Part shown: one piece after another, positions 7,655 through 15,064 of the stretch
Layout: every line of letters starts with the position of its first letter
Position numbering within the stretch: the first letter of the stretch is position 1
NCBI GenBank assembly: GCA_904502235.1
Contig: CAJGDP010000016.1
Location: 1-41,588, forward strand
Reading direction: 5' to 3'
Length of the DNA stretch: 41,588 nt
Source of the DNA: an uncultured Bacteroidaceae bacterium
GTDB lineage: Bacteria; Bacteroidota; Bacteroidia; Bacteroidales; Bacteroidaceae
Notes under the pieces: model-generated
The model's database searches: none
The model's input: the letters and a program-made list of their open reading frames with translations, nothing else
What the model was told of the DNA's origin: nothing
Translations under genes and position numbers: made by a program

Positions 7655-8458
7655 TTATGCCTGCAACCATGAATGCTTGGCTACGCTATATATGGGAACA
7701 AAAGGAATAATCAACGGTGTCTTTTTGATGTATGCCTTGAATGCGGGGTCGTTGCCGTAGGTCTCGGTCTGACGCATCTCGAGTCTGCGTGCTCCGCTGA
7801 ACATAACATAAACTATGCCTATATATCCCAGTGCGGCAATAATCCATTGCCATACATTACAGCATGCTCCGAAGCAGATGATGAAACTTCCTGTCCACAT
7901 AAGCACTTCGCCAAAATAGTTCGGACAACGTACAATACGGTAGAGTCCTGTGTCCACATATCTGCCGGGATTTACCTTCTTTGCTCTGTTCTTCTGTGCA
8001 TCGGCAACAGCTTCGATGAGTATTCCCAGGGCTGCGATAACCATTCCTGCCCACGCCCATGCTTCGTTTACGGGGAGTCCTTCCGTAATGTTATAAAGGT
8101 AGAATGTGGCAGGGCTTGCCTGACCTACATAAAGCAGTGCGCACGACAACCATATCATTGTCATTACGAATGCTGGTTTTTTCTTTGTATTGTCGGGCTG
8201 GTACAGAATCTTCTTGTAGGATTGCGATTTCTTTTCCCTTATAAGCAGGAACAAGGCAAGGCGGATACCATAGATGAACAGCACTGCACATAGCAGGGCT
8301 ATGGGAAGCGTCATGACATCACGGAAGATTATTGCTGTGGCTACCGACAGTGCGGAAATGGTAAAGCCGTAACCTATACTGAAGAAATAGATGAAATAGA
8401 ACCATCCTACCGATGATACAGCCAAAGACAAGGCCAGGATAATCCACATGTAAGTCAT
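7655..8458 (-). CDS. DUF1295 membrane protein (steroid 5-alpha-reductase/ICMT-like fold)
   Basis: Integral membrane protein of 267 residues from the chosen start, with about six or seven hydrophobic segments. The C-terminal signature GRYVDTGLYRIVRCPNYFGE followed by a further membrane helix is that of DUF1295, related to steroid 5-alpha reductases and isoprenylcysteine carboxyl methyltransferases, whose members bind NADPH or SAM. The substrate in bacteria is not known. The start is placed at the ATG at 8458 because it opens directly into the first membrane helix. A longer frame from 8512 would add 18 polar residues with no support. Probably cotranscribed with rnz. Confidence 0.8.
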   Translation of the reverse strand: MTYMWIILALSLAVSSVGWFYFIYFFSIGYGFTISALSVATAIIFRDVMTLPIALLCAVLFIYGIRLALFLLIREKKSQSYKKILYQPDNTKKKPAFVMTMIWLSCALLYVGQASPATFYLYNITEGLPVNEAWAWAGMVIAALGILIEAVADAQKNRAKKVNPGRYVDTGLYRIVRCPNYFGEVLMWTGSFIICFGACCNVWQWIIAALGYIGIVYVMFSGARRLEMRQTETYGNDPAFKAYIKKTPLIIPFVPIYSVAKHSWLQA

Positions 8459-8630
8459 ATTGTTGAAATTTAATTGGTTAGACAGGTATTTATGTTTGTT
8501 GAACAAATGCAATGTTATGGTTTGTTGCTGTTCAAAGTGTAAAATAAATGAATTTATATGACAAACAGAAATATTTGCGGATTTTTCCTCTTTCGTATCT
8601 TTTCACTATCTTCGCATCCTGAAACAGAAA

Positions 8631-9548
8631 ATGTTTATGAATCCGGAAAAAAGTATATTTCAAAGACCATTTTGGGTTGTTGTATTCGCGCTCTCTGCGG
8701 CCATTTCGTGGGGATGGGCATATCCTCTTATTAAACTGGGTTTCGAGGAGTTCGGGATAGGGCAGACGATGACCGGCAACAAGATGCTTTTTGCCGGAAT
8801 ACGTTTTTTCATTTCGGGAGTTCTTATCCTTTGTATTGCACGCCTTTTTAAACGCAGTTTCAAGGTAAAAAGCCGTGGCGGTATGCTCTATATATTGATG
8901 TACGCTCTGCTTAATACCACATTGCATTATGCGTTTTTCTATATAGGACTCTCGCACAGCGACGGTGCAAGGGCTGCCATACTGAATTCGCTCGGTGTGT
9001 TCATGCTTGTTCTGCTTGCATGTATATTCTTCAAGAGCGACAGACTTACAGTCAAGAAAATTGCGGGTTGTCTTATAGGTTTTGCCGGTGTTCTATCGTT
9101 GAATTTCGGAAAGAGTGGCAACAGTGATTTTACAATGATGGGCGACGGTATGATAATTGCCAATGCTTTGTGCTCTGCCTTCGCCGGGCTTATGACACGT
9201 GGACTGGGCAAGCATGTGGATGTGTTTGTGGGTACGGGCTACAGTCTTGCAACGGGTGGTGCGATGCTTGTGTTGCCTGGTGTTTTGATGGGCGGTACAT
9301 TGCCCAATATAACTACTTATGGAATAACGTTGCTGGGATTGCTTGTGTGTATATCCACATTGGGATTCGCTCTGTATAACAAGCTGTTGAGTTGTAACCC
9401 TGTGGGTAAGGTGGCTATATTCAATTCTCTTATCCCGGTGGTGGGGGCAATAACTTCGTGCCTTTGTCTTTCCGAACCTTTCTATTGGAAGTATGTACTT
9501 GCCGCAGGGCTTGCCATGGCAGGTATATATATCATAAACAGGAGATAG
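8631..9548 (+). CDS. DMT-superfamily (EamA) transporter
   Basis: Inner-membrane carrier of 305 residues with ten predicted hydrophobic helices in two EamA halves (about 10-145 and 165-300). Landmarks are SWGWAYPLIKLGFEEFG near the N-terminus, the end of half one at IAGCLIGFAGVLSLNFG, and half two with ANALCSAFAGLMTRGLG and NSLIPVVGAITSCLCLSEP. The last two are typical of drug/metabolite exporters. The exported compound cannot be told. Start at 8631, with a second ATG two codons on. It is transcribed divergently from the DUF1295/rnz pair and ends 4 bases before the convergent HsdR-N-like gene. Confidence 0.88.
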   Translation: MFMNPEKSIFQRPFWVVVFALSAAISWGWAYPLIKLGFEEFGIGQTMTGNKMLFAGIRFFISGVLILCIARLFKRSFKVKSRGGMLYILMYALLNTTLHYAFFYIGLSHSDGARAAILNSLGVFMLVLLACIFFKSDRLTVKKIAGCLIGFAGVLSLNFGKSGNSDFTMMGDGMIIANALCSAFAGLMTRGLGKHVDVFVGTGYSLATGGAMLVLPGVLMGGTLPNITTYGITLLGLLVCISTLGFALYNKLLSCNPVGKVAIFNSLIPVVGAITSCLCLSEPFYWKYVLAAGLAMAGIYIINRR

Positions 9549-9552
9549 AATA

Positions 9553-10011
9553 CTATTCTGTTATTGCTGAATACTCAGGAATTTCCTGAAGGAATGTGAA
9601 ACTCTGCTTTTCGTAGTCCATCTTGCAACAATAGTGTTGCAGACCATTGCTTATTATCAGATAATCTACTTTCAGCACAAGGTTGTAGCGCGAAATCTGT
9701 GCAAATACCTCCTTGGTTATTTTAACTGTGGGGGCTTTGTATTCGACAATCATTTTCGGCTGTAGACTGCGGTCGTATACAACGGTGTCGCAACGTCGGC
9801 TTGTGTCGTTGAGCTTTATTGCAACCTCGTTGGCTGTGAGGGTGGCAGGATATCCTTTGTGGTTTACAAGATAATTCACGAAGTGCTGTCGCACCCACTC
9901 TTCGGGAGTGAGCGCAACGTAGCATCTGCGTAAATTGTCGAATATGCGCAGTTTGCCGTTTTCTTCATTTATCTTTGCTTCGTAAGCAGGCAGGTTTAAT
10001 GCTTTATTCAC
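9553..10011 (-). CDS. stand-alone HsdR N-terminal-like protein (PD-(D/E)XK fold)
   Basis: A 152-residue protein that matches the N-terminal nuclease domain of type I restriction HsdR (HSDR_N_2-like) and nothing more. The nuclease-type residues are visible: R73 and D75 in SRRCDTVVYD, then E90-Y-K92 in VEYKAP, and a following QISRYN helix. No methylase, specificity or helicase gene is near, so this is not a restriction system; the role is unknown. It lies back to back with holA. The start is GTG at 10011, since there is no earlier in-frame ATG. That GTG is part of the direct repeat CACTCGTTT seen three times in the divergent region. Confidence 0.78.
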   Translation of the reverse strand: MNKALNLPAYEAKINEENGKLRIFDNLRRCYVALTPEEWVRQHFVNYLVNHKGYPATLTANEVAIKLNDTSRRCDTVVYDRSLQPKMIVEYKAPTVKITKEVFAQISRYNLVLKVDYLIISNGLQHYCCKMDYEKQSFTFLQEIPEYSAITE

Positions 10012-10103
10012 TCGTTTTTTGCTGTATTTGAGCTAAAACTCGAAGATATACTGCACTCGTTTTGAAAAATATTTAAGCAAGCTTAATATTTCTCACTCGT
10101 TTG
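10009..10103. repeat. three direct copies of CACTCGTTT in the holA/HsdR-N divergent region
   Basis: CACTCGTTT occurs at 10009, 10054 and 10094, with spacings of 45 and 40 bases. The last copy lies 4 bases before the holA -7 box (10108-10115). The middle one lies next to a minus-strand TATCTTCG box (10041-10048), and the first covers the GTG start of the HsdR-N-like gene. The placement suggests binding sites for a regulator. Confidence 0.5.
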
Positions 10104-10107
10104 TTAT

Positions 10108-10115
10108 TATCTTTG
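10108..10115 (+). promoter_or_regulatory. -7 box of the holA promoter
   Basis: TATCTTTG, an exact TAnnTTTG match, 45 bases before the holA ATG. No good TTTG at -33; a CACTCGTTT repeat sits directly upstream instead. Confidence 0.55.
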
Positions 10116-10160
10116 CAAAGATAAGCTATTTATCTGAAATCCGTGTCTTAAAAAGAAAAT

Positions 10161-11174
10161 ATGGCAAAATATACATACGAAAGCATAATGTCGGAACTAA
10201 GGAGCGGAGTATTCCACTCGGTCTATTATCTTATGGGCGAGGAGGGGTATTTCACCGACAGTATTACTGATTACATAATGGAAAACGCGCTCAATGAATT
10301 TGAACGTGATTTCAATATGACTGTATATTATGGTCTGGATACGGATATCGATACCGTTGTTACGGCTGCCAAGCGTTTCCCTATGATGGCGGAACGTCAG
10401 GTGATTGTTGTCAAGGAGGCGCAGATGCTCAAGAACTTGGATTCGTTGCTCTTTTACTTGCAGAATCCCCAACCTACAACTGTTCTTGTCTTTGCCCATA
10501 AGAACGGTTCGCTCGACAAGCGCAAGAAGGTGGCAACGGAACTGGAACGTAAAGGCGTGGTGATTGATTTCCCAAAGATGCGCGAAGAGAATCTGCCTTC
10601 GTTTGTAAAGAATTACATGCGCGGAAAAGGGCTTACAGCCGACAACAAGTCAGTGCTTATGATGTGCGAGTCTATAGGTTCCGACCTTGCACGTCTGGCA
10701 AGTGAGATAGACAAGTTGTCCATTGCGTTGCCACAGGGTAGTGTGGAGATTACTCCCGAACTGGTTGAGGAGCATATAGGCATCAGCAAGGAGTACAATA
10801 ATTTTGAGCTTAAGAGTGCCATTGCAAAAAAGGATATTCTAAAGGCTAACAGAATAGTGCAGTATTTTGCCAATAATCCCAAGAAGAATCCTATTCAGAT
10901 GACTCTTCCATTGCTTTTCAGCTTTTTCTCGAATGTGATGATGTGCTATTATGCACCCGATAAAAGCGAGCGCGGTGTGGCTGATTTTTTGGGCTTGAAA
11001 AGTACATGGGGAGTGGATGAGTATATTACTGCCATGAAGAACTATCGTGCAATGCATGTGATGGAGATATTGCATCTTCTGCGTCTTGCAGATGCTCAGT
11101 CTAAAGGCTGTGACGGAGTGACAATTCCGGATGGCGAGATTATGCGCGAGCTGCTTTACAAGATTATGCATTAA
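10161..11174 (+). CDS. holA: DNA polymerase III delta subunit
   Basis: Clamp-loader subunit that opens the beta sliding clamp. The 337-residue length is right for HolA. The N-terminal part has FHSVYYLMGEEGYFTDSITDYI (the P-loop-like but non-functional region of delta), then RFPMMAERQVIVVKEAQML, typical of the family. The PTTVLVFAHKN strand and KKVATELERKGVVIDFPKM follow. The C-terminal collar helices include ISKEYNNFELKSAIAKKD and a terminal RLADAQSKGC segment. It is divergent from the HsdR-N-like gene and 43 bases ahead of a nuclease gene on the same strand, with which it probably forms an operon. Confidence 0.93.
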   Translation: MAKYTYESIMSELRSGVFHSVYYLMGEEGYFTDSITDYIMENALNEFERDFNMTVYYGLDTDIDTVVTAAKRFPMMAERQVIVVKEAQMLKNLDSLLFYLQNPQPTTVLVFAHKNGSLDKRKKVATELERKGVVIDFPKMREENLPSFVKNYMRGKGLTADNKSVLMMCESIGSDLARLASEIDKLSIALPQGSVEITPELVEEHIGISKEYNNFELKSAIAKKDILKANRIVQYFANNPKKNPIQMTLPLLFSFFSNVMMCYYAPDKSERGVADFLGLKSTWGVDEYITAMKNYRAMHVMEILHLLRLADAQSKGCDGVTIPDGEIMRELLYKIMH

Positions 11175-11217
11175 GCGGCGCGATGCACTCTTCTTTGAAA
11201 ATGAAAAATATTGAGAA

Positions 11218-12009
11218 ATGAATAATAGAAATTTGAATGGCTCGGATATAGTATTCGAGCAGGATGACAAGCTCACGTTCGATGAAGAGCAGCACCTCTA
11301 TACGTTGGGTGATGTGGTTATGCGTTCGGTGAGCAATGTGGTGGGAATGTTCTTCAGAGAGTTTGATGCAGTGGGTATCAGCCTGAAGAAATGCTTTGGA
11401 AATGAAACGGAAGCAGCCAAGTTGCGTGAATCATGGGAGTGTAAAGGTGCTGTTGCCAGCCAGGCAGGTACATTCATGCATAAGCAGATTGAGGATTACC
11501 TCAATGGCAAGCAGGTTCCCGACCTGTTGTGTGATGTGAGTTTCAACGGGAACTTTATCAGACACAGCGAAGTTGTGGATATCTCGCGCGAGTGGAGTTA
11601 TTTCAAGGCTTTTGAGCGCAGTGTATCTTTTACCCCTTTCCGCACCGAATGGCGCGTATATGATGCGGATGCGCGTATTGCAGGAACGCTTGATTTTGTT
11701 TGTGCCTGCGAGGATGGTACTTATGAAATCTACGACTGGAAACGCAGTAACAAGATTGACCCTATGGAGCGCAACCGTTGGGCAAGCGGTTTGAACGGTC
11801 TTGAACACCTTACCGACACTTCGTACATTCACTACTGTCTGCAGCAGAACCTGTACCGTTATATTCTGCAAAAGAACTACGGCATAAAAATCAGCCGTAT
11901 GAATCTTGTTGTTCTGCACCCCGAACTGTCGGCATACAGAGTTGTTCCTATACCTCCAATGGAACGCGAGGTGGCAATGATAATCCAAAAAATAAAATCC
12001 AACATTTGA
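11218..12009 (+). CDS. PD-(D/E)XK nuclease superfamily protein (RecB/Cas4-like core)
   Basis: A 263-residue protein with the full RecB-type nuclease motif set: H88 in GTFMHKQIEDYL, E144 in RTEWRVYD, D159 in GTLDFV, D173-W-K175 in EIYDWKRS, and Q209-x3-Y213. So it is likely an active metal-dependent DNase. Cysteines are few, so a Cas4/AddB-type Fe-S cluster is not evident. No helicase or cas gene is near. It follows holA by 43 bases, which suggests cotranscription and perhaps a role in replication or repair. Its stop codon lies in the loop of the following terminator. Exact biological role unknown. Confidence 0.75.
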   Translation: MNNRNLNGSDIVFEQDDKLTFDEEQHLYTLGDVVMRSVSNVVGMFFREFDAVGISLKKCFGNETEAAKLRESWECKGAVASQAGTFMHKQIEDYLNGKQVPDLLCDVSFNGNFIRHSEVVDISREWSYFKAFERSVSFTPFRTEWRVYDADARIAGTLDFVCACEDGTYEIYDWKRSNKIDPMERNRWASGLNGLEHLTDTSYIHYCLQQNLYRYILQKNYGIKISRMNLVVLHPELSAYRVVPIPPMEREVAMIIQKIKSNI

Positions 12010-12029
12010 TTGTTGGATTTTATTTTTTT
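11987..12029. terminator. bidirectional intrinsic terminator between the nuclease gene and htpG
   Basis: A stem of about 18 bp (AAAATCCAACA pairing with TGTTGGATTTT, extended by A/T runs) with loop TTTGAT that holds the nuclease TGA. A/T runs on both sides let it end transcripts from either strand. Confidence 0.85.
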
Positions 12030-12045
12030 GGACTTATTTGCAGAT

Positions 12046-14094
12046 TTACTGCATCAACTCAATGCTACGCTTAACAAAGTTGTTCAAGGCTTCGCCTGTG
12101 AGCATGTTGTTCTGCAGCAGGGTGATGTCGATGAGCTGTTTTACAGTGTTGTCGCCTGCGGCATACTCTGCAAGAATACCTTCCTTCTGGCTCTTGGCAG
12201 CAGTAATCTCTTTCTCAATCTCAAAGAGTTCGTCTTTTTCGCTCTGTGATACTTCGTCCTCTTTCTTGCCGTTACGTGCGTCGTACAGCTCTTTTCTGCG
12301 GCTCTCGAGTGATGCTTTCTTCTCGTCGAGTGGCTGGAGGCTGCTTGCACATGCTGTCTCGGCATTCTCAAGTACTCGCTTGATGAGCGGATGCTCTTCG
12401 TTGAGCAACAGGCTATACATATCGGGCATATCGCCATAGAACGACATTCCGCCCTGGATGGCTGCCATATCTTTCATACGGCGCATATACTCGGCCTGTG
12501 TTATCATTACCGGTGCACCGTTCTCGCCCATAGCCTGTGTCATAACGTGGAACTCTTTCTTTTCCATCTTGGGGAGCTGGCTCTCGAACACACCTGTAAG
12601 TACTTCGCGTTTTGCCTCGGCAAGTGTACTTGTCTTGTGCTCATCCTTTACTATAAGGTTCTCTACGATGTCGCTGTCAACACGTGTGAAACGTGTCTTC
12701 TCGAATTTGCGCTCAAGAAGGCTGATGAGTGCAACATCCAACTGACCGTCCATAAGCAATACGTTGTAGCCCTTGTTCTTGGCATTCTCGATGAAGCTGT
12801 ATTCTTTCTCCTTGTCGTTTGAATAGAGATAGATTACGTTGCCTTCCTTGTCGGTCTGCTCGGCGCTTACAAGTGTCTTGTACTCTTCGTATGTGTATTT
12901 CTTGCCGTCGGTGTCCTGCAACAGAGCAAATTTGTTTGCCTTGTCGTAGAAGTCCTCTTGGGTGAGCATTCCGTAGTGGATGAATATCTTAAGGTCGTTC
13001 CACTTCTCTTCGAACTCGTTGCGGTCGTTCTTGAAAATCTGCTGCAGACGGTCTGATACCTTCTTTGAAATGTATGTGGAAATCTTCTTTACGTTTGAAT
13101 CGCTCTGCAGGTATGAACGCGATACGTTCAATGGAATGTCGGGTGAATCGATTACACCATGCATCAATGTGAGGAAGTCGGGTACGATGCCTTCCACTTC
13201 GTCGGTTACATATACCTGATTGCAGAACAACAGAATCTTGTTCTTCTGCAGTTCGAGGTTACTCTTTACCTTGGGGAAATAGAGGATACCTGTGAGGTGG
13301 AATGGGAAATCCACGTTCAGGTGTATCCAGAAGAGAGGCTCGTCGCTCATTGGGTAGAGCTTGCGGTAGAACTCCTTGTAGTCCTCGTCCTTCAACTCGC
13401 TTGGCTTGCGTGTCCACAATGGGGTAGTGTCGTTGATGATGTTGTCCTCATCTGTATCAACCTGCTTTCCGTCCTTCCACTCCTTTTTCTTGCCGAATGC
13501 AATTTCAACAGGCAAGAAACGGCAGTATTTGTTGAGTATTCCGCTGATGCGGCTCTCGCTGAGGAACTCTTTGCTCTCTTCGTCGATATACATTATGATG
13601 TCTGTACCGCGCTCGCTTTTCTCAATCTCTTCGAGTGTGTATTCGGGGCTGCCGTCGCAGCTCCATTTTACAGCTTGTGCACCATCTTTGTATGACTTTG
13701 TTACAATCTCTACTTTCTTTGAAACCATGAATGCCGAGTAGAATCCAAGACCAAAGTGTCCGATGATGTTGTTCGCGCTGTCCTTGTATTTCTCGAGGAA
13801 GTCTGTTGCGCCTGAAAGGGCAATCTGGTTGATGTACTTCTCAATCTCTTCGGCAGTGAGACCAATACCGTTGTCGCTTACTGTGATTGTGTCAGTGCCG
13901 AGTGTCACCTTTACTCTGGGTGTGCCAAGCTCGCCCTTGAACTCGCCTTTCTCGTAAAGGGTTTTCAGTTTCTGTGTTGCATCAATAGCATTTGATACTA
14001 TCTCACGAAGAAAAATCTCGTGGTCGCTGTACAAGAATTTCTTGATTACGGGGAAGATGTTTTCTGTTGTTACCCCAATGTTTCCTTTTTGCAT
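12046..14094 (-). CDS. htpG: Hsp90-family molecular chaperone
   Basis: ATP-dependent cytoplasmic chaperone, 682 residues, typical of Bacteroidota HtpG. The GHKL ATPase motifs are complete: E31, N35 and D38 in REIVSNAIDAT, DNGIGL at 74-79, and GHFGLGFYS at 112-120, with GTDI further on. The middle domain has LYPMSDEPLFWIHLNVD and the SRSYLQSD segment. The C-terminal dimer region begins near residue 540 and has no eukaryotic MEEVD tail, as expected. The gene is a single transcription unit. The leader upstream holds two inverted repeats (14132-14145 and 14187-14201) that may serve in control. Confidence 0.97.
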   Translation of the reverse strand: MQKGNIGVTTENIFPVIKKFLYSDHEIFLREIVSNAIDATQKLKTLYEKGEFKGELGTPRVKVTLGTDTITVSDNGIGLTAEEIEKYINQIALSGATDFLEKYKDSANNIIGHFGLGFYSAFMVSKKVEIVTKSYKDGAQAVKWSCDGSPEYTLEEIEKSERGTDIIMYIDEESKEFLSESRISGILNKYCRFLPVEIAFGKKKEWKDGKQVDTDEDNIINDTTPLWTRKPSELKDEDYKEFYRKLYPMSDEPLFWIHLNVDFPFHLTGILYFPKVKSNLELQKNKILLFCNQVYVTDEVEGIVPDFLTLMHGVIDSPDIPLNVSRSYLQSDSNVKKISTYISKKVSDRLQQIFKNDRNEFEEKWNDLKIFIHYGMLTQEDFYDKANKFALLQDTDGKKYTYEEYKTLVSAEQTDKEGNVIYLYSNDKEKEYSFIENAKNKGYNVLLMDGQLDVALISLLERKFEKTRFTRVDSDIVENLIVKDEHKTSTLAEAKREVLTGVFESQLPKMEKKEFHVMTQAMGENGAPVMITQAEYMRRMKDMAAIQGGMSFYGDMPDMYSLLLNEEHPLIKRVLENAETACASSLQPLDEKKASLESRRKELYDARNGKKEDEVSQSEKDELFEIEKEITAAKSQKEGILAEYAAGDNTVKQLIDITLLQNNMLTGEALNNFVKRSIELMQ

Positions 14095-14131
14095 ATTGTT
14101 ATGTTTTTAATTTGTTGACAATGTTTATACA

Positions 14132-14145
14132 GTGCATTTATGCAC
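14132..14145. promoter_or_regulatory. palindrome in the htpG leader
   Basis: GTGCAT-TT-ATGCAC, a perfect 6-bp inverted repeat 38-51 bases upstream of the htpG start, where a repressor could act. Function inferred only from position. Confidence 0.3.
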
Positions 14146-14186
14146 CTGTCTTATATTAAACAAAAAAAATGCCAGTTGTTCTTATA

Positions 14187-14201
14187 CTGCCAAAATGGCA
14201 G
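14187..14201. promoter_or_regulatory. CTGCCA-AAA-TGGCAG palindrome upstream of htpG
   Basis: A perfect 6-bp inverted repeat with a 3-base centre, about 93-107 bases upstream of the htpG start; a further TGCCAG half-site lies at about 14170. A candidate operator or stress-response element; it does not match CIRCE. Confidence 0.4.
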
Positions 14202-14265
14202 ATAATGAGTGGCTGAAAAGCGCATTGCTGCGTTACGGTATCGCACTGCCATTGCCACTTTTTTC

Positions 14266-14306
14266 GAGAAGAGTTTCAATAAACACTGAGACTCTTCTCT
14301 TTTTTG
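14266..14306 (+). terminator. orphan plus-strand intrinsic terminator
   Basis: A 13-bp stem (GAGAAGAGTTTCA with TGAGACTCTTCTC, one G-T pair) and an 8-base loop are followed by a T6 run on the plus strand only. No plus-strand gene ends before it; the last one, the nuclease, ends at 12009 with its own terminator. It therefore suggests an unannotated short transcript in 14100-14300. Otherwise 14095-14377 holds only the htpG leader and the two palindromes. Confidence 0.7.
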
Positions 14307-14377
14307 TATTAAACACCTATACTTGCAAATAGAATTTATACGTAAAAAATAATGTTAAACCTTAAATACCAAAGCCT

Positions 14378-15064
14378 ATGAAGAAATGTAAAATGCTTTT
14401 CTTGCTTTTGATGTTTTTTTCTCTCGGGGCTTCCGCATCACAGCCTTCTGTTGGCGGCGACGAACAGCCTGCAATAAATTTTGTTGTGTGGACCAAGGAC
14501 GGCTCCAGGATTTCTTACCGCATGTCGGAGCACCCCGTCATCACCACCAGTGGCGAAACACTTATTCTCACCACCCGTAACGAATCGGTTGAGTTCCTGG
14601 CAAACGATGTCAAGAAGTTTACCTTTGAACCGGTTTACTATTTTGTCACCTGGCTCAACGACGGCTGTCGCTGCGCCTACGCCCTAGCCGAGCATCCCGT
14701 TGTCACCTACAGCGATGGCGAGCTTCTGCTCGACACCCGTCATCAGCAGGTGAGTTACGCAGCCACCGAGGTTCGTAAGTTCACCTTCTCTGCTTCCGAC
14801 ATCAGTTGTGAAGGCGAGTTGCCTCCTACCACAGGCGTAGTTCCTGCCGTTTGTGAGTCGCAGTTACTCCTTGCGCAAGGCGATGTCCTTTTCAATGGTT
14901 GCAAGGCCGGTAGCACCGTTGGTGTATATACCATGGATGGCAAACTGTTGCATAGCGTTCAGGCAGACGAAAACGGCAACGCCATTCTCTCCCTGTCAGC
15001 CTACCCAGCCGGCATATACATAATAAGAACTGAAACAATAACACATAAAATTATAAAACGATGA
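14378..15064 (+). CDS. secreted protein with two tandem 49-residue modules and a T9SS-like sorting domain
   Basis: A 228-residue exported protein of unknown function. It has a signal peptide (MKKCKMLFLLLMFFSLGASA), then two tandem copies of one module at about 36-84 and 90-138. Each starts W-x-x-DG, has E-H-P-V-I/V-T in the middle and ends V-x-K-F-T-F. The protein at 4971-5444 has a single copy with the same spacing. The last 65 residues look like a Por/T9SS sorting domain (VGVYTMDGKLL, AGIYIIR, basic tail KIIKR). Codon use is markedly richer in C-ending codons than in the neighbours. It overlaps the next gene by 4 bases (ATGA), so the two are coupled. No function is claimed. Confidence 0.78.
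   Translation: MKKCKMLFLLLMFFSLGASASQPSVGGDEQPAINFVVWTKDGSRISYRMSEHPVITTSGETLILTTRNESVEFLANDVKKFTFEPVYYFVTWLNDGCRCAYALAEHPVVTYSDGELLLDTRHQQVSYAATEVRKFTFSASDISCEGELPPTTGVVPAVCESQLLLAQGDVLFNGCKAGSTVGVYTMDGKLLHSVQADENGNAILSLSAYPAGIYIIRTETITHKIIKR

Noticed and set aside
9553..10011. Type I restriction-modification locus
   Set aside because: Only the N-terminal nuclease-like domain of HsdR is present; no helicase part, HsdM or HsdS lies nearby, and the neighbours are holA and an exporter.
14132..14332. 66-residue frame upstream of the gene at 14378
   Set aside because: It runs through a strong intrinsic terminator and shows no recognisable motif, so a coding role is unlikely; the region is better read as leader or small RNA.
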